Of a stretch of 64,000 nucleotides of DNA, positions 1 to 8,754 are shown in pieces. The DNA lies in the NCBI RefSeq assembly GCF_039697315.1, contig NZ_CP155619.1:372001-436000 (forward strand). The letters run 5' to 3'. Origin of the DNA: Pseudomonas abietaniphila. GTDB lineage: Bacteria; Pseudomonadota; Gammaproteobacteria; Pseudomonadales; Pseudomonadaceae. Both the position numbers and the translations under genes were made by a program. The notes beneath the pieces were generated by a model. The model had not been told where the DNA came from. It worked only from the letters and a program-made list of their open reading frames with translations, and did no database searches. Position 1 is the stretch's first letter. Each line of letters opens with the position of its first letter.

Positions 1-14
1 CGTTCACGTATTTC

Positions 15-1949
15 TCACACCGGAGGCTGCGCCACGGCCTTGCTCGGCGCGGCGATCTGGACTTTCGGGTTCACAGGTGTGGCAGCAGGCGTCGCGTATT
101 GCTGCTTGAGGTGGCCGTCCTGGTCCAGCAGCCAGGCGTCGAGGATCTGCCGCACGACGGGACCGGCCACGCGACCGCCCGCCTCGCCGTTTTCGATCAT
201 GACCGCGACGGCGATCTTCGGGTTGGCAGCGGGTGCGAAGCCGACGAACAAGGCATTGTCACGATGGCGCTCCAGCGTCTTGTCGCGGTTGTAGCGCTCG
301 CCCTGCTTGATCGCCACCACCTGAGCGGTACCACTTTTACCGGCGATGCGGTATTGCGCGCCTTGCGCGGCGGCACGGGCGATGCCGCGCGGGTCGTGCA
401 TCACCGCTTGCATGCCGTTGTTCACCTGATCCCACTCACGAGGATCGCGCAGGACGATGTTTGGCATCGGGTGCTCGTCGACCGGTGCGACCCCGCCGAT
501 TTCCTTGGCCAAGTGCGGCCGGTTCCAGACGCCTTTGTTGGCAATCAACGTGGTGGCCTGCGCCAGTTGCAACGGCGTGACCTGCATGTAGCCCTGACCA
601 ATGCCGAGAATGACGGTCTCGCCCGGGAACCACGCCTGACGTCGGGTGATGCGCTTCCATTCCTTGGACGGCATCAAGCCGGCGGACTCTTCGAACATGT
701 CCAGCGAGACCTTCTGGCCGATGCCGAACATGGTCAGGTAATCGTGGAGACGATCGATGCCCAGCTTGTGCGCCAAGTCATAGAAATAAGTGTCATTGGA
801 ACGCATGATCGCAGCGTTCAGGTCCACCCAGCCGTCACCGCTGTGGTTCCAGTTGCGGTATTTGTGATCGAAGTCCGGCAACTGGAAGTAGCCGGGATCG
901 AACACCCGCGTCGACGGCGTGATGATGCCGCTGTCCAGCCCGGCGATCGCCACCTCCGGTTTGATCGTCGAACCCGGCGCATACAGCCCGCGCAGCACGC
1001 GGTTGAACAGCGGACGGTCGACCGAATCACGCAGCGCCGAGTACTCCTTGAAACTGATACCGGTCACGAAGAGGTTAGGGTCGAAACTGGGTTTGCTGAC
1101 CATCGCCAGCACCTCGCCGGTAGCCGGATCGATGGCGACCACTGAACCGCGACGATCACCCAGCGCTTCCTCTGCCGCTTCCTGCAACTTGATGTCCAGG
1201 CTCAGCATGATGCTTTTGCCGGCTACCGGATCCGTGTGCTTGAGGACGCGCAGGACACGGCCTTGCGCATTGGTCTCCACCTCTTCATAGCCGACGTGAC
1301 CATGGAGTTCGTTCTCATAGAACCGCTCGATGCCGGTCTTGCCGATTGACTGGGTGCCGCGGTATTCGACCTGATCCAGCTGGGTGGCTTCTTTTTCGTT
1401 GATACGCCCGACATAGCCGATGGAGTGCGCAAAATGCTCGGCCAGCGGGTAATGCCGAACGAATTGCGCCTCGACGTCCAGTCCCGGCAGCCGGAACTGG
1501 TTCACCGCCAGCAGCGCGATCTGCTCTTCGGTGAGTTCATACAACAGCGTGACCGGCACGAACCGGTGCGGCGAGTTCTTCATCGCCTTGTCGAAGATGA
1601 TGCGGTCTTCGTCCGGCAGGTTGAGGATCTGCATCAGTGTGTCGATGACCGCGTGCCAGTCCCCTGCCCGTTCACGAGTCATGGTCAGGTTGAAGCTGGG
1701 GCGGTTATCGGCGAGGATCACGCCGTTTCGGTCGTAGATCAGCCCACGTTCCGGCGGAATGGGCAGCACATGCACGCGGTTGTTTTCTGAAATGGTCGAG
1801 TGATAGGCGTATTCAGTGACCTGCAGGAAGTACATCCGGCAAACCAGTGCAACGCTGAGGATGGCCACGAACAAGGCGCAGGCGATCAAGCGTTTGTTGA
1901 CCAGCCGCGTCTCTTTCTCATGGTCCTTGAGGGGTATGGGATCAGGCAT
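15..1949 (-). CDS. mrdA: Penicillin-binding protein 2 (peptidoglycan D,D-transpeptidase)
   Basis: This 644-residue transpeptidase cross-links peptidoglycan during lateral wall growth, anchored in the inner membrane with its catalytic domain in the periplasm. One membrane segment lies at about residues 21-38. The three penicillin-binding motifs are intact: SxxK (STIK, 327-330), SxN (SND, 384-386) and KSGT (538-541). I start at MPDPIPLKDH; the frame stays open another 26 codons upstream, but that extension does not look like the family N-terminus. The elongasome mrdA normally sits with rodA. No rodA lies on the visible side, and the other side is outside the window, so this may be a second PBP2 paralogue. 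Family assignment is secure; primary versus accessory copy is not. Confidence 0.93.
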   Translation of the reverse strand: MPDPIPLKDHEKETRLVNKRLIACALFVAILSVALVCRMYFLQVTEYAYHSTISENNRVHVLPIPPERGLIYDRNGVILADNRPSFNLTMTRERAGDWHAVIDTLMQILNLPDEDRIIFDKAMKNSPHRFVPVTLLYELTEEQIALLAVNQFRLPGLDVEAQFVRHYPLAEHFAHSIGYVGRINEKEATQLDQVEYRGTQSIGKTGIERFYENELHGHVGYEEVETNAQGRVLRVLKHTDPVAGKSIMLSLDIKLQEAAEEALGDRRGSVVAIDPATGEVLAMVSKPSFDPNLFVTGISFKEYSALRDSVDRPLFNRVLRGLYAPGSTIKPEVAIAGLDSGIITPSTRVFDPGYFQLPDFDHKYRNWNHSGDGWVDLNAAIMRSNDTYFYDLAHKLGIDRLHDYLTMFGIGQKVSLDMFEESAGLMPSKEWKRITRRQAWFPGETVILGIGQGYMQVTPLQLAQATTLIANKGVWNRPHLAKEIGGVAPVDEHPMPNIVLRDPREWDQVNNGMQAVMHDPRGIARAAAQGAQYRIAGKSGTAQVVAIKQGERYNRDKTLERHRDNALFVGFAPAANPKIAVAVMIENGEAGGRVAGPVVRQILDAWLLDQDGHLKQQYATPAATPVNPKVQIAAPSKAVAQPPV

Positions 1950-2635
1950 TTCTACAGCTACTCGGTGAAAATGTGAACGGCACAGACAGCGTCCGCTGAA
2001 GATTGTCTGGACGCAAATGGCGTGCACGATACCAAGAAGCGCCTTCTTTCATGGACCGAACTTCATGAACATCCTGTCATGTTGGGGAGAAACGGCCAAT
2101 GTCCGGCACCGCTGACGTCACGCCAAGCGGTCACTGCCCTCGAAGAATTATTACTGCAATTCAATGCAATTCCCGTTTGGCGAACCATACAGAGAGCTGC
2201 CCAACAGACGGATCAGATTGATCATGTCCTTCACGCCGGCTCAATCAGCACAAGAAACTCCACTACAACCCGCCTCACAGCGATCTTGAATATCTGTGCT
2301 GTAACTTGACCCGGATCAGCGCACAGTCAGACAAAAAATCCGACTATTACCAAATACGTAACAGTGATTTACCAATTCCACGGCATGCAACAGCCGGTAA
2401 CACATCTATGATTGCAGTTCGCGTGGAAAAGATGGCCATCGGTAATGGTAGCTCCCCGCCTAGCGTGCGCCTTTCGCTCGCGGGCATGCCAGAGACCTAA
2501 TGTCACACCCACCGCAGAGACGCCCGCACGACACCTCGTGCTGTCGTGCAAACCGTGAAATACACTTTAACGCCGCCCGCCTTTGGACCCTGCCCGTCAT
2601 GGCCCTTGGACAGGTGCGTTCGCAAGGAGCCCTGA
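1950..2635. other. Intergenic region without a convincing gene
   Basis: These 686 bases separate mrdA from the divergent gluconate dehydrogenase operon and must hold both promoters. Only short open frames occur (for example 2306-2500 on the plus strand), without family resemblance or a good ribosome binding site. No RNA gene or repeat was recognised. Confidence 0.5.
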
Positions 2636-3382
2636 ATGACAGAGAAATCCAAAGGTTTCACCCGCCGGCAGTTGCTGAAATCTTCAGCAGCGTCGCTGGC
2701 CGTGGGTGCTGCCGCTACGGCCAAGGCCGCCACCGTCGTCGGCGTTCCCCAATGGGTGCCTTTCGACCACAACGGCCCGATGCACTACGACACGCCGGGC
2801 TGGCAGTTCTTCAGTGCTGCCGAGGCCACGGCCGTCGAGGCTATCGTCGCGCGCCTGATTCCGGCCGATGAACTGAGCGTGAGCGGCAAAGACGCCGGTT
2901 GCGCGGTGTTCATCGACCGCCAGCTGGCCGGTGAATACGGCACCTTCAGCCGTCTGTACATGCAGGGTCCGTTCGAAAAAGGCACGCCGATGCAGGGCGA
3001 TCAGTCGCCGCTCGTGCCCCGCGACCGCTACCGTCTGGGCCTGGCCGGGCTGGATACTTACTGTCAGAAGCAGTTCCAGAAGGGCTTCGCCGCCCTCGCC
3101 CCGGAAGAACAGGACAAAGTGCTTGTCGGCCTGGAAAAAGGCGAGATCGCGCTGGACGGCATCGACGCCAAGCTGTTCTTCCAGCAGGTACTGGGCAATA
3201 CCATGGAAGGCTTCTTCGCCGACCCGGTCTACGGCGGCAACCGCGACATGGTGTCGTGGAAAATGATCGGCTTCCCCGGTGCCCGCTACGACTACCGCGA
3301 GTACATCGGCCTGCACAACCAGAAGCTCGACCTCGTGCCGCTCTCCATCATCGGCAGCTCCGCCTGGACCAAGAAAGGTTAA
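2636..3382 (+). CDS. Gluconate 2-dehydrogenase, small (gamma) subunit
   Basis: This is the 248-residue small subunit of the membrane-bound, three-component gluconate 2-dehydrogenase, which oxidises gluconate to 2-ketogluconate in the periplasm. A Tat signal is visible at the N-terminus (RRQLLK at 10-15, then an Ala-rich hydrophobic stretch). The large flavin subunit has no signal of its own, so in this family the small subunit is thought to carry it through the Tat pathway as a folded complex. An AAGGA ribosome site lies just before the ATG. It is first in an operon with the flavoprotein (6-base gap) and the triheme cytochrome. Confidence 0.92.
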   Translation: MTEKSKGFTRRQLLKSSAASLAVGAAATAKAATVVGVPQWVPFDHNGPMHYDTPGWQFFSAAEATAVEAIVARLIPADELSVSGKDAGCAVFIDRQLAGEYGTFSRLYMQGPFEKGTPMQGDQSPLVPRDRYRLGLAGLDTYCQKQFQKGFAALAPEEQDKVLVGLEKGEIALDGIDAKLFFQQVLGNTMEGFFADPVYGGNRDMVSWKMIGFPGARYDYREYIGLHNQKLDLVPLSIIGSSAWTKKG

Positions 3383-3388
3383 TTCGAC

Positions 3389-5152
3389 ATGGCCAAAAAA
3401 CTACCTTCCACGGACGTCGTGGTTGTCGGGCTCGGCTGGGCCGGATCCATCATTGCCAATGAACTGGCTGACGAAGACCTGAAAATCATCGGCTTCGAAC
3501 GTGGACCATGGCGCGACACCGCGGCTGATTTCAACCTCGCCTCCGCCGCCGATGAATTGCGTTACAACCGCCGTCAGGACCTGATGCTGAGGACGCGGCA
3601 AAACACCACGACGATTCGCAACAGCGTCAACGAGACAGCGCTACCCATGCGCAGTTGGGGCTCGTTCCACCCCGGCAACGGTACCGGCGGCGCAGGCAAC
3701 CACTGGGCGGGCATCACCTTCCGCTTCCAGCCTCATGAATTCCATCTGGCCACGCACCTCAGGGAACGTTATGGCAAGGAACTGTCGCCGGAACTGACCT
3801 TGCAGGACTGGGGCACCGACTGGGAAGAAATGGAACCGTTCTACACCAAGTTCGACCGTCTGGCAGGCGTCTCGGGCAAGGCCGGCAACATCAAGGGCGT
3901 GATTCAGGAAGGCGGCAACACCTTCGAAGGCGCGCGCTCCGAGGAATACCCCAACCCGCCGACCAAACAGACCTACGCCCCGATACTGTTTGCCGAAGCC
4001 GCTAAAAACCTGGGCTACAAACCGTTTCCGGTACCGTCGGCGCTGGTGTCCCAGCCTTACGTCAACTCGTTGGGCGTGGCGATGGGCCCTTGCACCTATT
4101 GCGGTTTCTGCACCAACTACGGCTGCGCCAACTACTCCAAGGCCAGCGCCATCACCACCGTGCTGCCGGTACTGATCCGCAAACCTAACTTCACCGCGAT
4201 GACCAACTGCGAAGTCCTGCGGGTGACCATGGACAGCAGCGGCAAACGCGCCACCGGCATTGTCTACATGGACGCTAACGGCGAAGAGTGGGAACAGCCA
4301 GCGGAACTGGTGGTGATCAGCGCGTTCATTTTCGAAAACGTACGCCTGATGCTGCTGTCGGGCGTTGGCCAGCCGTACGACCCGGTCACCAACACCGGCA
4401 CCACCGGCCGCAACTACGCGTACCAGACCGCCAACAGCGTGCGCATGTTCTTCGATGACAAGAACTTCAACCCATTTATCGGTGGCGGCGCCATTGGCAT
4501 GGGCATCGACGAGTTCAACAACGACAACTTCGACCACTCCGGTCTGGGTTTCGTCGGCGGCGGCAGCACCCGGGTGACCCCGATTGGCGCTGCGCCGATC
4601 GACTCTCGTCCTACGCCGCCGGGCACGCCTGCCTGGGGTTCGGAATGGAAGAAGGCCACGGTCAAGAACTACGCCAGTACCATGTCCATCGGCTGTGAAG
4701 CCAGCAGTTACGCCACGCGCACCAACTACCTGTCGCTGGACCCGACCTACAAGGATCCGCTGGGCCGTCCGCTGCTGCGCATCACCTTCGACTTCCCGGA
4801 AAACGACCGCAAGATGGCGGCGTACGTCACGGGCAAGGTCGCCGAAATCGCCAAGAGCATGAACCCGCGCCAGATGGTACCGAGCGCACAAACCGGCCAC
4901 TGGAACAGTTCGCCCTATCAGTCTTCGCACATCGTCGGCGGCTTCATCATGGGTGCCGATCCGAAGAACAGCTCGGTCAACAAGTACCTGCAAGTCTGGG
5001 GCGTGCCGAACCTGTTCGTGGTCGGTTCCTCGGCTTTCCCGCAGAACCCTGGCTACAACCCGACCGGTACCGTTGCGGCGCTGGCCTTCAAAGCGGCGGA
5101 CGCCATCCGCACCCGCTACCTCAAGCGTCCAGGGGAGATGATCACGCTATGA
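3389..5152 (+). CDS. Gluconate 2-dehydrogenase, FAD (GMC-type) large subunit
   Basis: This is the 587-residue catalytic flavoprotein. The dinucleotide fold begins with GLGWAG (14-19) and an acidic residue follows in FERG. A glycine-rich GTGGAGNHWAG segment fits the GMC oxidoreductase family. A cysteine cluster (CTYCGFC followed by GC a few residues later) matches the position where related FAD dehydrogenases bind a 3Fe-4S cluster that passes electrons to the cytochrome subunit; that role is inferred. The C-terminal NPTGTVAALAF segment completes the FAD site. The stop overlaps the cytochrome start (ATGA), indicating translational coupling. Confidence 0.95.
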   Translation: MAKKLPSTDVVVVGLGWAGSIIANELADEDLKIIGFERGPWRDTAADFNLASAADELRYNRRQDLMLRTRQNTTTIRNSVNETALPMRSWGSFHPGNGTGGAGNHWAGITFRFQPHEFHLATHLRERYGKELSPELTLQDWGTDWEEMEPFYTKFDRLAGVSGKAGNIKGVIQEGGNTFEGARSEEYPNPPTKQTYAPILFAEAAKNLGYKPFPVPSALVSQPYVNSLGVAMGPCTYCGFCTNYGCANYSKASAITTVLPVLIRKPNFTAMTNCEVLRVTMDSSGKRATGIVYMDANGEEWEQPAELVVISAFIFENVRLMLLSGVGQPYDPVTNTGTTGRNYAYQTANSVRMFFDDKNFNPFIGGGAIGMGIDEFNNDNFDHSGLGFVGGGSTRVTPIGAAPIDSRPTPPGTPAWGSEWKKATVKNYASTMSIGCEASSYATRTNYLSLDPTYKDPLGRPLLRITFDFPENDRKMAAYVTGKVAEIAKSMNPRQMVPSAQTGHWNSSPYQSSHIVGGFIMGADPKNSSVNKYLQVWGVPNLFVVGSSAFPQNPGYNPTGTVAALAFKAADAIRTRYLKRPGEMITL

Positions 5153-6375
5153 AAACCCTACTGACTGTTTGTGCGGGCGTCATCGGACTGTCCATTTCAA
5201 TCGCTCACGCCGCAACCGGTGCCGATTCCTACAACATCGTGGAAAAGGGCCGCTACCTGACCACGGTCGGCGACTGCACAGCGTGTCACACCATGCCGGG
5301 CAAACCGCTGTTTTCCGGCGGCGTGATCCTCGACACGCCGTTCGGCAAACTGGCGGGCGCCAACATCACACCGGACCCGGTTAACGGCATCGGCCGCTGG
5401 AGCTTCGAAGACTTCCAGAACGCCATGTCCAAGGGCCACGGGCTGGACGGCAAACGCCTGTATGGCGCCATGCCGTACACCGCGTACACCAAGGTCCTGC
5501 GTGAGGATAATCTGGCGATCTTCGCGTATCTGAAAACCGTCGATCCGGTGGACAACAAGGTCGAGACCAATCAGCTGCCCTTCCCGTTCAACGTGCGCAC
5601 CAGCCTGATCGGCTGGAACCTGATCAACTTCAAGGAAGGCGAGTTCAAGGCCAATCCCCAGAAGTCCGAACAGTGGAACCGTGGCGCGTATCTGGTCGAA
5701 GGCCTGGGCCACTGCGGCACCTGCCACACGCCGAAAAACCTGATAGGTGGGGACAAGAATGACCAGTTCCTGACCGGTGCCAACCTGCAGAACTGGGTTG
5801 CACCGAATATCACGTCCACTGGCCACGACGGTCTTGGCGCGTGGAGCGAGGACGACATCGTCAAGTACCTGAAGACGGGTGCCAACCGCTTCGATATCGC
5901 CTCCGGGCCGATGGCCGAAGAAGTCGAGCACTCATCGCAACACTGGACCGATCAGGACCTGATGGCCGTGGCGGTTTATTTGAAGGACGGCGCGAAGCCG
6001 GTGGAAGCGGCCAAACCGTTGGCGGCAACCGATGCCTCAATGGTGACGGGCAAGGCGATCTACGCCGACCGCTGCTCGGCGTGCCATACGCCGAACGGAG
6101 AAGGCGCACCTAACCTGTTCCCGAAACTGGCGATGGCCCCGCTGATCAACAGCAACGATCCGTCGTCGCTGATCCGTGTGGTCCTGGCGGGCAGTCGCGC
6201 AGGCGCCACCGACGCAGCGCCCACGGCTCCGGCCATGCCGGCGTTCGGCTGGAACCTGTCGGACGAGAACGTCGCTGACGTGCTGACCTACGTCCGCAAT
6301 ACCTGGGGTAACGCGGCACCGGCGGTGTCCAGTGCCAGCGTGAAAGATGTGCGTGAGGCGTTGCGGGCGAAGTAA
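5149..6375 (+). CDS. Gluconate 2-dehydrogenase, triheme cytochrome c subunit
   Basis: This 408-residue secreted cytochrome carries three CxxCH heme sites: C43-H47, C189-H193 and C309-H313. The spacing is that of three consecutive cytochrome c domains, as in alcohol/gluconate dehydrogenase cytochrome subunits. A Sec signal peptide covers about residues 1-21 (cleavage after AHA). It anchors the dehydrogenase to the inner membrane and hands electrons to ubiquinone. The start overlaps the end of the flavoprotein gene by four bases. A rho-independent terminator follows closely, so the operon is three genes long. Confidence 0.94.
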   Translation: MKTLLTVCAGVIGLSISIAHAATGADSYNIVEKGRYLTTVGDCTACHTMPGKPLFSGGVILDTPFGKLAGANITPDPVNGIGRWSFEDFQNAMSKGHGLDGKRLYGAMPYTAYTKVLREDNLAIFAYLKTVDPVDNKVETNQLPFPFNVRTSLIGWNLINFKEGEFKANPQKSEQWNRGAYLVEGLGHCGTCHTPKNLIGGDKNDQFLTGANLQNWVAPNITSTGHDGLGAWSEDDIVKYLKTGANRFDIASGPMAEEVEHSSQHWTDQDLMAVAVYLKDGAKPVEAAKPLAATDASMVTGKAIYADRCSACHTPNGEGAPNLFPKLAMAPLINSNDPSSLIRVVLAGSRAGATDAAPTAPAMPAFGWNLSDENVADVLTYVRNTWGNAAPAVSSASVKDVREALRAK

Positions 6376-6411
6376 TCGCGCCGCCGCTGTCCAAGCGTTG
6401 CTGGCGACATG

Positions 6412-6447
6412 AAATGCCCGGCTGCAGAGATGAGGCCGGGCATTTTT
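6412..6447 (+). terminator. Intrinsic terminator of gluconate dehydrogenase operon
   Basis: The inverted repeat ATGCCCGG ... CCGGGCAT is followed by TTTTTATT, about 37 bases after the cytochrome stop codon. Confidence 0.85.
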
Positions 6448-6486
6448 ATTCACGAAAAAATGAGTGCGCTTCTGCTTCCGCCCGGA

Positions 6487-6502
6487 TGGCACGCGAGTTG
6501 CC
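6487..6502 (+). promoter_or_regulatory. Sigma-54-like promoter element
   Basis: TGGCACGCGAGTTGCC matches the -24/-12 consensus (TGGCAC-N5-TTGC), with GG and GC ten bases apart. It lies about 235 bases upstream of the SMP-30 gene and immediately before a REP-like repeat pair. Functional use is unproven. Confidence 0.4.
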
Positions 6503-6507
6503 GGGGT

Positions 6508-6639
6508 GGCGCTCCACCTTGCCCCGCGATCTGGCGCGTAGCGACACTAACCCCGGCAATTGCAATGTCTCAGAAATGACCGAGGCGCTGGGTTTGCTGC
6601 CGGTCCCCGGCAGATCGCGGGACAAGCCGCGCTCCTACA
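6508..6639. repeat. REP-like inverted doublet (REPIN variant)
   Basis: The arm at 6508-6533 (GGCGCTCC ... CCCGCGATCTG) is the imperfect reverse complement of the arm at 6611-6639 (CAGATCGCGG ... GCGCTCCTAC). The layout matches the other REP doublets in this window (42178, 46182, 55640), but it is more diverged and has a longer spacer. Confidence 0.65.
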
Positions 6640-6736
6640 GGGTGTCGATCACTGAGCAGACTCACACTTGTACGATGTCTTATCACGAGGTATTACTAGC
6701 GCGCCCGTAAGAAAAACAATCAACGGAGAACGCTAC

Positions 6737-7837
6737 ATGGCCTCAACGCTTTCTGACCTGTCCGGCAACGACGGTCGCAGAAGTTTCCTGAAGAAGTCCC
6801 TGGCTGTTTCGGCCACCCTCGCCGCCGCTGGCAGCATCACCCTGCCCCGCATCGCCAGCGCAGTGGAACCGCTTAGCCAGCGTTACCCGGACCCTCTGAT
6901 TCACATCCTCGACGACAGCTTCCTCGACCTGCGCGTGTTCAACGCCAGCGTGGAAAAGCTCGCCACCGGCATGCGCTGGGCGGAAGGCCCGGTGTGGGTC
7001 GGAGACGGACGCTACCTGCTGGTCAGCGACATCCCCAACAACCGCATCATGCGCTGGGACGAGATCACCGATACCTTCACGGTGTATCGCCAGAATTCAA
7101 ACTTTTCCAACGGCATGTGCCGTGATCGCCAAGGGCGTTTGCTCGTGTGTGAGGGGTCGACCACCACCAGCGAAGGTCGTCGGATCACCCGCACAGAGCC
7201 CAACGGCAAGATCACCGTGCTCGCGGACAGCTTTGACGGTAAGCCTTTCAACTCGCCGAACGACATCGTCTGCAAGCGAGATGACTCGATCTGGTTCACC
7301 GATCCGCCTTTCCAGACCGGCAACAACTACGAAGGGCACAAGATCACACCGACGCAACCTCACGCTGTGTACCGGATCGATGGTCAGAGCGGCAAGGTCT
7401 CCCGGGTCATCGACGACATGAAAGGCCCGAACGGCCTGTGTTTTTCGCCGGACGAAAAGACCCTGTATGTGGTAGAAGGCCGTGCGACGCCCAATCGTCT
7501 GATCTGGGCCATTACCGTGAACGATGACGGTTCTTTGGGCGCACGCCGCAAGCACATCGAAGGGCTGGATTATGCCGCCATCGACGGCATGAAATGCGAC
7601 GAAGCCGGCAACTTGTGGTGTGGCTGGGGTGGCAACGGCGACCCGAAAGCCGATCTGGAGAAGCTGGACGGTGTGCGCGTGTTCAACCCGCAAGGCAAGG
7701 CGATCGGGCATATTTCTCTTCCTGAACGCTGCCCGAACCTGTGCTTTGGCGGACGTGAAGGCAACCGGTTGTTCATGGCCAGCAGTCATTCGATCTACTC
7801 GCTGTTCGTCAACACGCGGGGCGCCACTTTCGAATAA
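6737..7837 (+). CDS. Tat-exported SMP-30/gluconolactonase-family protein
   Basis: This 366-residue protein has a twin-arginine signal (RRSFLKK at 14-20, then a hydrophobic stretch ending ASA). A six-bladed propeller of the SMP-30/gluconolactonase/LRE-like type follows. Typical family segments are visible: WAEGPVWVGDGRYLLVSDIP, SPNDIVCKRDDSIWFTDPPF and GPNGLCFSPDEKTLYVVE; their acidic and Asn residues form the metal site. The likely reaction is hydrolysis of a sugar lactone in the periplasm, which fits the gluconate dehydrogenase operon just upstream. The exact substrate cannot be read from sequence. I start at MASTLSDLSG, after a GGAG site; the upstream in-frame extension is in the repeat-bearing spacer. 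Confidence 0.88.
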   Translation: MASTLSDLSGNDGRRSFLKKSLAVSATLAAAGSITLPRIASAVEPLSQRYPDPLIHILDDSFLDLRVFNASVEKLATGMRWAEGPVWVGDGRYLLVSDIPNNRIMRWDEITDTFTVYRQNSNFSNGMCRDRQGRLLVCEGSTTTSEGRRITRTEPNGKITVLADSFDGKPFNSPNDIVCKRDDSIWFTDPPFQTGNNYEGHKITPTQPHAVYRIDGQSGKVSRVIDDMKGPNGLCFSPDEKTLYVVEGRATPNRLIWAITVNDDGSLGARRKHIEGLDYAAIDGMKCDEAGNLWCGWGGNGDPKADLEKLDGVRVFNPQGKAIGHISLPERCPNLCFGGREGNRLFMASSHSIYSLFVNTRGATFE

Positions 7838-7880
7838 GGGTCAACCAGACCCTGAGCCATTCGGCTCAATGGCAAAGAAA

Positions 7881-7913
7881 AAAGGGCAGCCGGTTCACAC
7901 CGCTGCCCTTTTC
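7881..7913. terminator. Bidirectional intrinsic terminator
   Basis: AAAAGGGCAGC ... GCTGCCCTTTT forms an 11-base stem with A- and T-runs on both sides. It sits between the convergent SMP-30 gene and the unknown gene at 7948-8562 and can serve both. Confidence 0.85.
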
Positions 7914-7947
7914 ATGAATCACCCACCCGACCTTTCCAGCCAATCCC

Positions 7948-8562
7948 TCAAGCCATTTCAGCCTTGGCCATCGCGATCTTGGTCTTGACCTCTTGCTCAG
8001 CGATCTGCTGCTCTTGCTTTTGCTTCTGCAAATCGGCCACTTTCTTGTCAACCGCCGCCTGCTGTTCCGGCGACATGTTGTCGTACTCTTCCTTGCTCAC
8101 GCCGGTCAGCTGCTGACGCACCTTCTCGGCATCGCTCTGGTTCATGTACGCCAGAAACTGGTCTTTGGCCGACGACGTCACCGACGCATCCGAATCGCTG
8201 CCCTCAACGGCAGCGAGCTCGCTGTCGACGGTTTTTGTCACGCTGTCCGTCGCGGCAACTTGCTTGTCAGCGCTGGACGAAAACGCAGCCGCAGCGGCCG
8301 CCTTGTCGTCATCCGACACCGAGGACGTGGTGTTGGCCATGGCCGCCTTGAGGTTCACCATCATTTTGGCGAAAGACTCGTTGTAGCCCTGGTCGGTGCT
8401 GCTCCCGGTCGAACTGTCGTTACTGCCGGCAATCGCCGCGACAGGCGCAGACGCACCCGCCATCGCGCTGACGGTGTACGCATCCTTCTCCGTTGGGTCG
8501 AAGTGCGTGTGGGCCACGGCTTTCGACGCAAAGTGCTGGATGGCACTGTTACCAATGATCAT
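7948..8562 (-). CDS. Unknown Ala/Ser-rich, Cys- and Trp-free protein
   Basis: I do not recognise this 204-residue protein. An excellent ribosome site (AAGGAGGTG) seven bases before the ATG makes it a real gene. It has no Cys and no Trp and no classical signal peptide. A low-complexity Ser/Ala/Asp middle is followed by a C-terminal half rich in Gln, Lys and Glu that should form a helix or coiled coil (from about KEEYDNMSPEQQAAVDKK to the end). This composition is seen in some secreted or surface-associated hydrophilic proteins, but no secretion signal can be assigned. It is transcribed alone, ending at the shared terminator. Confidence 0.8.
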   Translation of the reverse strand: MIIGNSAIQHFASKAVAHTHFDPTEKDAYTVSAMAGASAPVAAIAGSNDSSTGSSTDQGYNESFAKMMVNLKAAMANTTSSVSDDDKAAAAAAFSSSADKQVAATDSVTKTVDSELAAVEGSDSDASVTSSAKDQFLAYMNQSDAEKVRQQLTGVSKEEYDNMSPEQQAAVDKKVADLQKQKQEQQIAEQEVKTKIAMAKAEMA

Positions 8563-8754
8563 CTTTCACCTCCTTATCCAGGTTATCGATGTATCACAGG
8601 TCACAGCAAAACCGGTGCCATATGCCTTCACACCTGACGCAAGCCCCGTCTTGCCTGGATTCCGGTCATGTTTACCCGGCAACCGGAGCGGCAATACCGG
8701 CCCCGATTTGCCGTCGGCGGCAGACACTCGCCGCAGGGCTCATGCGCACCTCGC

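Noticed and set aside
2022..2500. Short plus-strand frames upstream of the gluconate dehydrogenase operon
   Set aside because: Weak starts, no recognisable protein, and they overlap where two divergent promoters are needed.
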